In this document: piece by piece, positions 42,793-53,701 of the stretch
Layout: every line of letters starts with the position of its first letter
How positions within the stretch are numbered: position 1 is the first letter of the stretch
DNA from: Epiperipatus broadwayi
Lineage: Eukaryota; Onychophora; Udeonychophora; Euonychophora; Peripatidae
Assembly (NCBI GenBank): GCA_028023455.1
Contig: JAQFVV010000257.1
Coordinates: forward strand, 1 to 64,000
Direction: 5' to 3'
DNA: 64,000 bases
The notes under the pieces: model-generated
Databases searched by the model: none
Seen by the model: the letters and a program-made list of their open reading frames with translations, nothing else
Told to the model about the DNA's origin: nothing
Made by a program: the position numbers and the translations under genes

Positions 42793-45700
42793 GGCTGCAG
42801 AAAGGAGTTTGCTATTAACTGAAAGGAGACCCTTTGATTCCTCTTGGAGGCCTTAAAGGAATCGAGCAGGGCAAATTCCTAATGTCCACTCCATACGTTC
42901 TTGCCGTTGCAGCTGTTATTACTATGTGATTATTCATATAGTATACGAACATGGATGGGCTGCTCACCAACACGCATTAGCCAGTATGGTGAGTTTATTG
43001 GCTTTTTACCTCTGAGTTTAAGATCAAGAAACACCATGGTCTTTCTTCTCAGTGCCTGATAAGGCAGAATGAATGTTTGTGTAAATGATAAATATTTTTC
43101 CAATACATATATACAATTATGACAGACAAAAATAAAGCATGGCCCCTATTCCCAGGAGGCTGTAAAGTCACCAACCAAGGCAGCGGTTGGTGGCTGAAGG
43201 CGGAGGGTGCTAAGAATCCCCTGATTGCGGACCCAGGCTGCCATTTGATGATGACTTTTTATTTAGGTACTTACAACTGCAGATCACTTTCAAGTGAAGG
43301 AAGATTGCAAGAATTAGAAGAAGAACTGTCTTATATTAAATGGGACATTATTGGACTTTGTGAAGTTAGAAGAGAAGGAGAAGAAACAATTGATTTAAAA
43401 AGTGGACATATACTCTATTATAAAGGCACACATATTGGAAATACAAGTGGAGTAGGATTCATTATAAATAAAAAGTGGAAGAACAATATTGTGGAGATTG
43501 ATGGTTTATCGGACAGAGTGGCAAGATTAGTTATACAACTTAATAGCAGATACCAAATGCAGATAATTCAGGTTTATGCCCCAACAAGTTCTCATAGTGA
43601 TGAAGTAGTAGAAGATTTTTATATGGATGTACAAAAGGCTTTTGATCAGAGTAAACAACATTTTAAAATTGTTATGGGAGACTTTAATGCTAGAATTGGT
43701 AGACAAATGAAAGATGAAATTGCTGTAGGTAATTTTGGTTATGGTAATAGAAATGAGAGAGGACATAGACTTGTGGAGTTTGCAGAAAAAGAAAAACTTT
43801 ATATTATGAATTCATTTTTTGAGAAAAATGTTAAAAGGAAATGGACATGGAAGCATCCAAATGAAGGTACAGCAGAATTGGATTATATTTTGACTAACAG
43901 AAAATACATATTTCAAGATTGTAATGTTCTTAATAAATTTAACACAGGAAGTGATCATCGATTAGTAAGGTGTAAGTTACGTGTTAATGTAAAACTAGAG
44001 AGACAAAAATTATTAAGAAAAACAATATTTACAGTTGATATTCCTAATCTTCAGAAACATTCTAATGAATTTAAATTGGAACTTACAAATAGGTTTCAAG
44101 TGTTAGGAGATTTGAATGAAATTAATATGAAAATAACTGATACACTTTTAAAAACTGCAACAAACATAGCTGGTAGAAAAAAGCAGCAATTGACTAATAA
44201 AATTTCTACTGAGACTAGAGAATTTATGAAGAAAAGAAGGAATATGAAGATATACAAAAATGATGTATTAAAAAGAATTGAATATCTCGAATTTTGTAAA
44301 ATGGTACGGAAAAGAGTTGAAAATGATATAAGAAAGTATAACTGTGAAATAGCAAGGAAAGCTGTAGAAGAAAATAAAAGTCTCAAAAATGTTAAACAAC
44401 ATTTTGGTATTGGTAGGAAATTTATATCTGCAATAAGAAAAAAAGATGGAATTATTACTAAAAAGAGAGATGACATCATGAAATTGGTAGAAGATTTTTA
44501 TCAAGAATTATATAGCAATAAAGAACAAGTACCTCCTATATCTATTACATCTTCTGAATTGCCCAGAATTTTAAATGAAGAAGTGAGACATGCAATTAAG
44601 TGTATGAAGAAAGGAAAGGCTCCAGGAAATGATGGAATTATAATTGATATATTAAAAGAAGCAGGTGAAGAAATAGAAACAATTTTAGCAAAGTTATATA
44701 CCAAATGTCTAAATGATAAAGATGTACCGGAAGATTGGAAGAATGCAGTAATAATATTAATATTTAAAAAAGGTGATAAAGAAGATATTAGAAATTACAG
44801 ACCTATCAGTCTTTTATCAGTTTTATATAAAATTTTTATCAAGATAATTACAACTCGTCTACAGAGAACTTTGGATTTCCACCAACCAAGAGAACAAGCT
44901 GGATTTAAAAGTGGTTTTAGTACAATAGATCATATCCGGGTATTGAGAGAAGTTATAGAAAGGAAAAACGAATATGAGTTGTCATTATGTTTTGGATTTG
45001 TAGATTATGAAAAGGCATTCGATTCTATACACATTTCTTCAGTGATTAAAGCATTGGATCATCAAGGTATAGATCCAGGATATTGTCATATTTTAAAGAA
45101 TATTTATAAAAATGCAACAGCAACAATTAGATTACATAATGATACTGGAAAAATCAACATTGAGAAAGGTGTAAGACAAGGTGACTCCATATCTCCAAAA
45201 CTCTTTACAGCAGTGCTGCAAGAAGTATTTTGTGGATTAAAATGGGAAACTAAAGGAGTGAAAGTAAATGGAGAGTATTTAAGTCATTTAGATTTCGCAG
45301 ATGATGTAGTTGTTTTTGCAAATAATGCTTCAGAGCTGCAGGAAATGTTGCAGGAGTTAGCAGATGAAAGTAGAAAAGTAGGACTAAAGATAAATGTTAA
45401 AAAGACTAAAGTAATGTTTAATCGATTTGCTAAAAATATGAAAATAAAGATTGATTATGAAGAATTAGAAGAAGTTAACAGTTACAAATACCTTGGTCAG
45501 ATTATTAATACAGATGGAAACATAATGGAGGAAATTAATCATAGAATTAAACTTGGTTGGAGTGCTTTTGGTAGAAATAACTTGATACTAAAAGGAAATA
45601 TGCCTATGTGTTTGAAAAGGATGGTTTTTAACAAATGTGTTTTACCAGTTCTTACTTATGGATCTGAGACTTGGACACTTAATAGAAGAGCAATACAGAG

Positions 45701-46078
45701 ACTTCAGACCACTCAAAGAAGTATGGAGAGATGTATGTTGGGAGTAACAAGAAGAGATCGAAAACGCAATGTATTGGTAAGACAACAAACAGGTGTTACT
45801 GACCTTATTGAAAAAATTAAAAGATTGAAATGGAGTTGGGATGGACATATTGCTAGAAGAGATGATAATAGATGGACAATTGAAATTTTAAACTGGATTC
45901 CAAGAGATTGTAAAAGACCCAGAAAGAGACCACATGTGAGATGGATGGATGAAATAAGAAAATGTGCAGGGGTGTTGTGGAGAAGAGAAGCTAAAGATCA
46001 GAGAAGATGGATTAAACTTGGAGAGACCTTCATCCTGCAGTGGATTGATAATGGTTGATGATGATGATGATGATGATG
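42793..46078 (+). mobile_element. Full-length RTE-clade LINE, 3,286 bp
   Basis: Bounded by an 11-bp direct duplication. The 326-bp leader (42793-43118) is much less AT-rich than the host DNA and starts GGCTGCAGAAAGGAG. It is followed by one ORF (43119-46058) and by a tail of TGA units that includes the stop codon itself (46056-46079). RTE elements typically have a single ORF with an APE-type endonuclease and RT, almost no 3' UTR and a short tandem-repeat tail, which is what is seen. Intact ORF, intact duplication and full 5' leader together indicate a recent insertion. Confidence 0.92.
43119..46058 (+). CDS. RTE-type endonuclease / reverse transcriptase polyprotein, intact (979 aa)
   Basis: This protein nicks chromosomal DNA and copies its own RNA onto the nick. 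Residues 1-45 form a short leader (MTDKNKAWPLFPGGC...); Met44/Met45 just before the nuclease domain are alternative starts. The APE-like endonuclease spans about 48-290: TYNCRSL, CEVRREG with Glu82, VYAPTS, MGDFNARIG with Asp188 and Asn190, LDYILTN with Asp255, and GSDHRLV with Asp279-His280, so all catalytic positions are present. The reverse transcriptase spans about 480-800: GKAPGNDGI, NYRPISLL, QAGFKSGFSTIDHI, motif A FVDYEKAFDS (Asp629), motif B GVRQGDSISP, motif C FADD (726-729), LKINVKKTK and YKYLGQII. The C-terminal part has the RTE-type RLKWSWDGHIARR and RPHVRWMDEI motifs. No stop or frameshift interrupts 980 codons. Minus-strand frames inside it are shadows. Confidence 0.96.
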   Translation: MTDKNKAWPLFPGGCKVTNQGSGWWLKAEGAKNPLIADPGCHLMMTFYLGTYNCRSLSSEGRLQELEEELSYIKWDIIGLCEVRREGEETIDLKSGHILYYKGTHIGNTSGVGFIINKKWKNNIVEIDGLSDRVARLVIQLNSRYQMQIIQVYAPTSSHSDEVVEDFYMDVQKAFDQSKQHFKIVMGDFNARIGRQMKDEIAVGNFGYGNRNERGHRLVEFAEKEKLYIMNSFFEKNVKRKWTWKHPNEGTAELDYILTNRKYIFQDCNVLNKFNTGSDHRLVRCKLRVNVKLERQKLLRKTIFTVDIPNLQKHSNEFKLELTNRFQVLGDLNEINMKITDTLLKTATNIAGRKKQQLTNKISTETREFMKKRRNMKIYKNDVLKRIEYLEFCKMVRKRVENDIRKYNCEIARKAVEENKSLKNVKQHFGIGRKFISAIRKKDGIITKKRDDIMKLVEDFYQELYSNKEQVPPISITSSELPRILNEEVRHAIKCMKKGKAPGNDGIIIDILKEAGEEIETILAKLYTKCLNDKDVPEDWKNAVIILIFKKGDKEDIRNYRPISLLSVLYKIFIKIITTRLQRTLDFHQPREQAGFKSGFSTIDHIRVLREVIERKNEYELSLCFGFVDYEKAFDSIHISSVIKALDHQGIDPGYCHILKNIYKNATATIRLHNDTGKINIEKGVRQGDSISPKLFTAVLQEVFCGLKWETKGVKVNGEYLSHLDFADDVVVFANNASELQEMLQELADESRKVGLKINVKKTKVMFNRFAKNMKIKIDYEELEEVNSYKYLGQIINTDGNIMEEINHRIKLGWSAFGRNNLILKGNMPMCLKRMVFNKCVLPVLTYGSETWTLNRRAIQRLQTTQRSMERCMLGVTRRDRKRNVLVRQQTGVTDLIEKIKRLKWSWDGHIARRDDNRWTIEILNWIPRDCKRPRKRPHVRWMDEIRKCAGVLWRREAKDQRRWIKLGETFILQWIDNG

Positions 46079-46079
46079 A
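46056..46079 (+). repeat. (TGA)8 LINE tail that contains the stop codon
   Basis: Eight TGA units; the first is the in-frame stop of the ORF. The element has no other 3' untranslated sequence. The last A is shared with the target site duplication. Confidence 0.9.
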
Positions 46080-46089
46080 ATGTGTAATA
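46079..46089. repeat. Target site duplication, right copy (RTE LINE)
   Basis: AATGTGTAATA, identical to 42782-42792. Confidence 0.85.
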
Positions 46090-46719
46090 TTTAAGTTTGA
46101 AATTTTCTTCCAAAATAAATTCCACTAGTTATTTTAGTAATTTATTTTATTGTTGTAGTTCACTATTTTCGTTTTATCATTTTGATTAGATTTTTTAAAT
46201 TAATAAATAATATTATTAAGATTTTGAGTAATTAATTGTTTTATTGATTTTAAACCTAAATCTCATTATTTTATAAATAAATATAATATTAAATAATGAA
46301 CTTGACATGTAAATGATTTGACTGACGAAGCTCCATGCTACTCTTCTTCCTTTATTTATACTATTATTTTCCGATCCTTTTTTCTTTTATTCTATGATAG
46401 TAAATATATATTACAGCCTTGTGTTGATATTGTAGTATAATGCACTGCCATGTCTATGACCTGGTTTTGAATCTGAGCTGAGTATCTTGGAACTTTTTTT
46501 TACTGACAGGCTTGACATTTTTTTTCAGGTAGCCAGGCTGTAGCCAACCTAGTTAATCATCCAATATTGATGATAAATGGTAATTTAGTTATTTTTAGAA
46601 ATAGGATAAAACAAATATAGTAAATTGCATAAACTCTTATCATTCACCAACTTCTGGAGAAGTCATAATAACTTGGTGATAATGTGAATTGGTACAATAT
46701 ATACTTTTTTTTTTTGCAG
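46090..46719. other. Gene-free stretch (intron if the candidate gene is real)
   Basis: AT-rich host DNA. Nothing else supported. Confidence 0.45.
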
Positions 46720-46779
46720 GATGAAGTTCATAATCTTTGCATGAAGGCTTTTCAATTGGTGATTAAAGATTCATATCTG
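46720..46779 (+). CDS. Candidate internal coding exon, 60 bp
   Basis: A strong acceptor (a T run then TTTTGCAG, ending at 46719) precedes 20 open codons reading DEVHNLCMKAFQLVIKDSYL, followed by the donor GTAATT at 46780. Only this frame is open. It is phase 0 at both ends and so compatible with the candidate exons at 36296-36367 and 61200-61256. Its base composition is less AT-rich than the flanks. No family is recognised. Confidence 0.35.
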
Positions 46780-48236
46780 GTAATTACTATATATATATAT
46801 ATATTATTTCATTTTATTTATTAATGATAACTTTAAACATTTATTATAAAAATGTTATCTTTAATGAAAGCTGATGCTTCAGTACGGATTATACTGCTTT
46901 TACTTTAGAGTATGAACTATTTAATAGTTGAAAAAACTAAACAAATACAATTTTTCAATAACACATAGAGCAAAAGAGAAACATAGTAAATTAATTTGTT
47001 ACAAGAAACAGGAAATTTAGGTAAGATCTTGTATAAACTTTGAGCATTTAATATCAATCGGTTACAAATTTAATAGTTTAACCTATCAAGATAGCAAATT
47101 TTTCTACATAATTGGGCCACCTAGTTCAAGCTCTAATAATTAATCTATTGATTACTAGACTTTGCACTAGTAAAATTGCTATTGTTTTAACAGCTTGTAT
47201 AAGCATAGGAAAATGTGGACATGTGATGTTTTAATAGTTTCAATTATTCATATGATTTTAAAAGATAGTTGTTATTCTCTTTATTTTATGGCAAAGATGG
47301 GAACCTCTGGCCTGTAGGCCATGTTTGACCCCCAAAAGTTCTCAATCTGCCCCTGAGATATTTTCATAAACATATATAAAATGGACCTGCATAAAACTTT
47401 TGTTTAAACATGCATGTAAAGCATTGCAAATACTGAATTAAGAGTTAAGTATTTATTTTCTCAACTATATCTTTTCCCCCCTCTAAACAATGGCATCTCA
47501 ACATACCTGCTGCTCTGCTGGTCAGTGCTGAATAACTACCCATATATATTTATTTATCTTTGTATTTATCTGTTAACTTTTCTTATTTGTAACATTGTCT
47601 GAACAGAGTTGGGGCTAGACCTGATTTTAGTTAAATCCCTGTGGGCCACACAAAATAAAGTGATCCCCTTTTGTTGATCCTAATGCCATATCATCCGGCT
47701 CTGAGATATAATCCTTATATTTTTTATTTAATCATTATATTACCTATATAACTCTTGTAATTTTTGTTTAATCATTGTATATCCTTGTTTTCTTTTTCCT
47801 ATATTTTACCTAATATGAATGTGAATAAAATTTGTTTTTTTTTCTTGAAAGTAAACTTTATAATAATTCTATTTTAATCTTTCAGAGGTAAGCTAATGAA
47901 ATTTTTGATCAAATATAGGAAGATAATTTTTAATTTGATAATTTTGTGTGGCCCAGAGCTGAGATTAGAAATATCCAAATGGTTATTGATAGAAAAAAAG
48001 TTCCCTATGGTTCTCTTAGAGTGTAAAATCTTAAAGATTAAATATATATTTTAAATAGATTAGATTATTAGTCCTAATAAATATTTTGATTTTCCATGAA
48101 TTATATATTTTTATTAACTTTTGCACACAACAACTTTAATTTACCAGTTTGACATTCAGAAATTTAATAAAAAAGTACCACAAAGTTGTGGCCTGCATAG
48201 AAAACTGTGGATATATATATATTGTAATGATCCAGA
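46780..48236. other. Gene-free stretch with hAT-like debris
   Basis: At 47291-47335 GATGGGAACCTCTGGCCTGT and AGGCCATGTTTGACCCCC resemble the outer part of a hAT element. GTGGGCCACAC near 47641 and GTGTGGCCCAGAGC near 47945 could be internal inverted parts of the same thing. No transposase or convincing pair of ends. A short (TA)n lies at 46789-46804. Confidence 0.35.
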
Positions 48237-48510
48237 GAATAGTAGGGCTTAACGTATCTACACTACAGGGCACCACTAGGCATTTGAACCTAGAAAATTT
48301 ATAAAGTAGGCAGATATGTAAGTAAAAAAAAATTTTATTTTATTTTATATATTTTGATTTCGGTTGTTAGCCCATTGTCACTAGCTCAGTGGAATAGCAG
48401 AGATTTATATTTTATAATAAATTCTTATCTAAGAATATATAAAAAAGAATAAAATAAGCCACTGCCAGTAATTATACACACAAACATTTATTTACGCACA
48501 TATATATAAA
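48237..48510 (-). repeat. SINE-like dispersed repeat, family X copy 2
   Basis: Reverse complement of 7318-7560 in two blocks, with a different AT-rich joint between them. On the minus strand it reads ATTACTGGCAGTGGCTTATT, then GAGCTAGTGACAATGGGCTA, then ATAAATTTTCTAGGTTCAAA-TGCC. The B-box-like word is conserved. Confidence 0.55.
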
Positions 48511-48624
48511 ATTTAGCATTATTATTTTAGTATATTTACTTTAGCATTTAACTACATTTTTTAAATTTTATTTTAGATTTTAATTTTTATAAGTTCGCAC
48601 AGATGGGTTTATAAAAGTTTGTTT

Positions 48625-49360
48625 TATAATGTTGAGTATAGATCGGTTACATAGATTACATGGTTAAAAACATTTCAAATTAAACATCACCGATCAAAAT
48701 ACAAAGTCATTGATAACATCAATTGCAGAGGGAATACAAGAAACCCAATAGCATTCATCATAAGATGCCGCATTGACATCGATGACTTATATATTCCAAT
48801 CGAATATGAAAACCACAAACATAAGTAACCGATAACGAATCCATGCAACGTCCATACCCAACTTAAATTTAATGCATTTTTATTTAGAGTGTCGAGTATG
48901 AATAGACTACATAGATTTGCATTTGAAAAGAAAATATTCTATCCTTATTTAACCTTAGGCCAAAAGTTCGCAGTCAAACCAACGTCAATCCATCTGATAT
49001 ATCGATGCATTCAATGTAACACGAATACGGCAGCACAAAAGGATAAGAGAAGAAATTGCCTCTCGTCAGATAGGAATACTACATCTATCTGACAAGAAGA
49101 GCAATAAAAAAAAAACTCCATAGGAAAGGACTGCGGTCATTTTGCCGACTTACGATCGCATTCCATAGGCAAAAAGGAAGTGTGCAGCATATAAAGCGAT
49201 TCTGCCCATAGCGAATCTCGTACTACATCTACTAATTACACCAATATATCCAATCCATTGACCCAATTCAACTATGAAACGAATAACCTAAGATTACCCT
49301 CCCTTAATAAAACTTTACAAATCTATATAGCCATTCATGCCCGACTTAAGTTTAACATTT
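48625..49360. repeat. CpG-containing block with two diverged sub-copies
   Basis: Two segments begin alike (GTTGAGTATAGATCGGTTAC at 48633 and GTCGAGTATGAATAGACTAC at 48891, each followed by ATAGATT) and end alike (CATACCCAACTTAAATTTAA near 48856 and CATGCCCGACTTAAGTTTAA near 49336). Many CpGs (CGATGCATTC, ACGAATACGG, TTACGATCGC) contrast with the surroundings. No coding domain and no known RNA family were recognised. Confidence 0.4.
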
Positions 49361-52046
49361 ATATAATATTAAATTAGCGAAAAACAAAAATCATAAATAA
49401 AACTTAAAAGAACCAAAAAAAAAAAATAAATAAATAAATGGAAATGATTAAAAAAAAAGAAATACATCAATAAAAAGAATTAATAAGGAATTTAGTTTGG
49501 TCAGATAGGATTCTATTTCTATTTTTTTTAAATACTGGGAAAGTTTATATTTTAAAGTTCTTAGTGTTTTCAAATTAATATTCATTTAAGTTCATAACAT
49601 GCTTATGGTTTTAGAAATGTTCATTAGTTATCCGTTGCTTGCCATTTGGAATCCAGCATTAAAATCCCTCAATGATCCTGTGGTCCTCAATATAGGAAAA
49701 GCGATGTTTCATTTTTTTTTATAACAAATGAAGGAATTGAAAGTGCGTCTTTCAATCCCTTCACCTCCGACTCTCCGACTTAACACATCTCAGTCTTCTC
49801 TTAAATTTTCTTCACTCACTAAAAATTTTATTATCAAACTTTTTCTTTTATATGTAACTTTAGGATCCAATGGACATTACATCATCGATGATGATGATCC
49901 TTCCATTGAGGTCCAATTCCCCAATGGATCTCTTTCATTGGCCATTAGTTTCTATTGTTTTCCTATCTGACCGTTGCTTATACATTTAAATGCCCAAGGG
50001 CTAGTTCACTTGGACTAATTAAAATAATCATTTCCATTTTTTCAATAACATTAATTAATTTGTTTTGCACAAACTTAGATATATTTTTATCTTTAAATCT
50101 TTTTAAGTTTTTGCTTTTAAAATGCTTTTTCTATTTTTAATAAAGTTTCTTTTTTTTAATAATTTTTTTCATCTGTGTGATTTTATATATATATGAGTTT
50201 AGTATAGAATTTTAATTTTCAATTTTTAATTCTTAAAAAAGTTTTATTTGCGAACTTTTATTTTTTTCATGTTTACTAATAAAAAAAATAATGTAACATC
50301 ATATGTGCCCATTACAATGTATTGTGCCAGTCAAAATCGTGTATTCATTCAACAAGACCAACAATCCAAGCAAAGTACCTTGAATCAACCATGCACAAGA
50401 TACAGATGTCAGGGCAAGGGTGAATCCTAACCTATTTGCCTGAACTATTGCCTCTCTGACTAATGGATAACATTTGTGATGACACAAGCAGTGCTTGTTT
50501 TTATTCCGTCCCAGCTGGAGGTCATGGTTCACAAAGAGACTCAAAATAATAACGGGTTTATATAAGAAATTAATGATTTAGTGAATTGCAGAATGGTACA
50601 GAGGTGATTGGATATCGATTACTAATGGTTTGAACTGTAATAATGATAATTCTTTCTGGCAACATTACAAAGAAGTGAATTTAAATCAAAGAAATATTAT
50701 AAATAAATAGAGTAATTAACCTTAGAGATTGGGAGTGATGACAAACTAAGCTTATTTAAAATAATAATATTACAGGAATTTATTAAGAAATTTAGTTACA
50801 AAATAAGTTAAGTTTTTGTTTATACAACTTGGTTATTTTCTTGAATTCATTTTTGATGTGGCTAAATGCAAGGCATTTGACAACAAAGTAAAAGTTTGTT
50901 AATTGGTCTGCCAAGAACCAATCAGCAATACATATTATTAGCCCTCTTTGAAAGATTACAAATCTATTTTATATATAAATATAGATAGATAGATAACAAG
51001 ATATTAAAGATGTGAATTTATAACACTATTACATTTAAATCAGTTTTCTATAATGAGTGTGGAAAGCAAGATAGTTCATTTTAAATAAATTAGATAATCA
51101 TATTTAACTAATTAATGGGATTGGTTTATGAAAGACATGCCATCATGGCAGAGAGCATTTCAGGTTTGCTAAAAAAGATATAAAATGATGATGAAGGCAG
51201 TATGCTGTTATAGATTACAACAAAAATAAATGAGGTCTGTTATGAACCTCTGGGTGGCTTTACTAAAAGAAATCCCTGGTACCTACAGGTAGATGATGAG
51301 AAATGCTGGCCCTACAGCCAAAACATGTCTCTGAATAATAATAATAATATTTTTGATGTGCTGGACTTCCCATACACATCTTAATGGCAATGCCCCCCCA
51401 AAAAAGACCCCTTGGTATGAACTATGTCTACTTTGAGGGAAAGTGAAAGATTGGACTGGTCATATTTAAACTTCTGAAGGTCCTGAGAGGTATGTAGCAA
51501 AACAAGAATAACAATAATGAAGAAATGGTTGTAACTATAAATACATAATGCCTTAGACATATATAGATAGAGAGTGTATCACTGATGAAAATAATAACTT
51601 AATCCCTGATTAAAATAATCAGCTCCCTGACATAATGGAAAGTCCCAGAAACCTTAGGCCATCAATGAATGAATCATAAATTATATTATAAAAAGAAAGG
51701 CAAGAATTAAAACTAAAATATAAATTGTTTTCCACACTTTCCAAATATTTCATGTATTAGTAAGTTATTAAATAGTTCATCTTTGAAGATTACAAAATAA
51801 ATCAGTCTTTTAATTAACATAAACAAACTGGGTATTAAATATCAAACTCACTTCTGGTGAAGTTTGACAATATGCAGCCTAATAAATTATACATCAAATT
51901 TTTACTATTTTCTGACAAATAAAAATATATATGTATGAAACATATACTGATAAAATGCTTTCAACAATTTTCTTTCAAGACATTTGTTTTACAGAAATTG
52001 TAATAGATTTACTTAACTGATTTACTAAAATTCTTTATTCTTTCAG
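49361..52046. other. Gene-free stretch
   Basis: Contains poly-A-rich DNA at 49380-49480, a CT-richer patch at 49735-49975 with an 80-codon motif-less frame, and a patch at 50280-50545 open on the minus strand for 81 codons without recognisable motif. Nothing firm. Confidence 0.4.
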
Positions 52047-52077
52047 AAAAATTTACGAGGGCAATTTTAAATTGGAG
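52047..52077 (+). CDS. Possible 31-bp exon, phase does not fit its neighbours
   Basis: Good splice signals surround it (TTCTTTATTCTTTCAG before, GTAATA after). Two frames are open, one reading KIYEGNFKLE and ending in phase 0. It cannot follow 46720-46779 directly because phase 0 entry hits a stop, so a missing exon of length 3n+2 would be needed between them. It may be a chance match. Confidence 0.15.
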
Positions 52078-53361
52078 GTAATAATAACACATCTAATTTT
52101 TAAAATAATTTCTATCATTTAAAACAAATTTATAATATAAAAGGTACAAAACTGAATGAGCTTTCTTTAATTAATTAATTTAAGGGAATTAAGTCTCCTG
52201 TAATGATTTTTAAATGGAGAAAATAAGAGGAGGGTTTAAAGCTAGTTTCTCATTGAGTTTTTATACTTGGCAGTTTCAGTAAGTCAATATTATAAATAAA
52301 CCAACAAAAATTAATTTAAATTTGCCGCATCAAAATAATGTGAGATTTTTAGAAGAATTGATATTTTAAATTTAAGAGAAAAAAAAAAAGATGCATTTTA
52401 AAATTAAGTTGTATAAACATTAGATAGATATATAAAATATAAATTAATATTGATTTGGAAAACAAGTAAAATAGAATCATTGGCTTGAGGCAAATTGGAT
52501 GTTACCTCAGAATCAGTCGGTAGGCATTCCATGGCACAGTACAGTCTCTGGCTAGATGATGAAAGCACTGGAAAGGCATTGATGAGCTGGTGGGAAACAG
52601 AGATCCAGGAAGCAACGCTGATCTTTTCACTCCATCATTTCTTTAATCACGATGTACTGTAAATCTAAACTACTCTCTTCAGTGAACTCTTCAAATAATA
52701 ATCAATAATAATCCTTATCAAATTTTCCACTATTTATGTGATCCGGCCTTATCTATAGGATTCAATCTACAGTGATAACTGCCAATTGCAATTGCTCTAA
52801 GTGTTTCTCTGAGGTTGATGCTTGCTTTGGAGGGAAATCTATCATCCTGCATTAAACATGCCCCAAGGGTTCATTTGCTAATTAAAAGAAAACAGCAACA
52901 AACATGATTAAGTTTATCAGTCATTGTACTAAGAAAGCCTATTTAATTAAGATTTAGATTAACAAAAATGTAAATTTTATTCAGAAAAATTTTAGGAATT
53001 TGGTACAATGACTTTCAAATTTAATATTTGACATAAACTTAAATAGAAATTTACAAAATATTTCTTACAAATATTACATTGTTTACATAATTGATCCTTT
53101 AATGTACATTTATCAAAAGATAAATATAAAATGTTACCAACTGATTAATTTAAGAAAAATGAACTTTAATAAAAGAATTTAAAATATTTGTAACATTTTA
53201 TAGATATCTAGGATTCAATTACATATCAATGCCAATTTAATAAAATAAACATAATATACAGTTTTACAAATATTATAAAATAAATAAACTATTATAAAAG
53301 GTTAGTTAATCATAAAATACAAATTAATTAGATAAAAGATTATAATATTGATTATAATTAT
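52078..53361. other. Gene-free stretch
   Basis: AT-rich. A less AT-rich patch at 52490-52870 shows no recognisable feature. Confidence 0.4.
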
Positions 53362-53482
53362 ACTACCACCTATTATGAGGTGGGTGTCAGTTAATATAAA
53401 AGGTTGGGTTCAAACCCACACTAGTGCTGATGACATTGGCACTAGGTGAAGCAGAAATATGTACTATATTTCCAGCTTCATA
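53362..53482 (-). repeat. Short dispersed repeat, family W copy 1 (121 bp)
   Basis: About 94 percent identical by eye to 56238-56358. It begins with a hairpin (CCACCTATTATGAGGTGG). On the minus strand, CTAGTGCCAATG and GGGTTTGAACCC, some 30 bases apart and followed by TTTT, resemble pol III A and B boxes, so a tRNA-derived SINE head is plausible. Confidence 0.7.
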
Positions 53483-53701
53483 TCCCTCGACTTGGGAAAA
53501 AAACCAAAAAAAACATTTTACTTGGATGTCCAGTGACAATAGAGGCTGACCAAGGGTTTTCTAACTGAGATTTATTATATTATTATAGGAATAGTAACAG
53601 TGTTTAGATTTGCTAACTTCTAAATTATAGTTTATTAACATGATTAATTACAGTTTTCTTGGTTTATTCCAAAAAAAAGGGCCTCCCATTTTGAAAATAA
53701 T

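Noticed and set aside
42793-42914. HDV-like ribozyme at the LINE 5' end
   Set aside because: GGCTGCA at 42793 can pair with TGCAGCT at 42908 including a terminal G-U, but the strands are about 110 bases apart and the remaining HDV helices and the catalytic-C context could not be drawn. A descriptor search on the family consensus would settle it.
43527-45848. Minus-strand open frames of 67-127 codons inside the RTE ORF
   Set aside because: Shadows of a real plus-strand gene with strong catalytic motifs.
47291-48020. Complete non-autonomous hAT element
   Set aside because: The left end is hAT-like, but no matching inverted right end or 8-bp duplication could be found.
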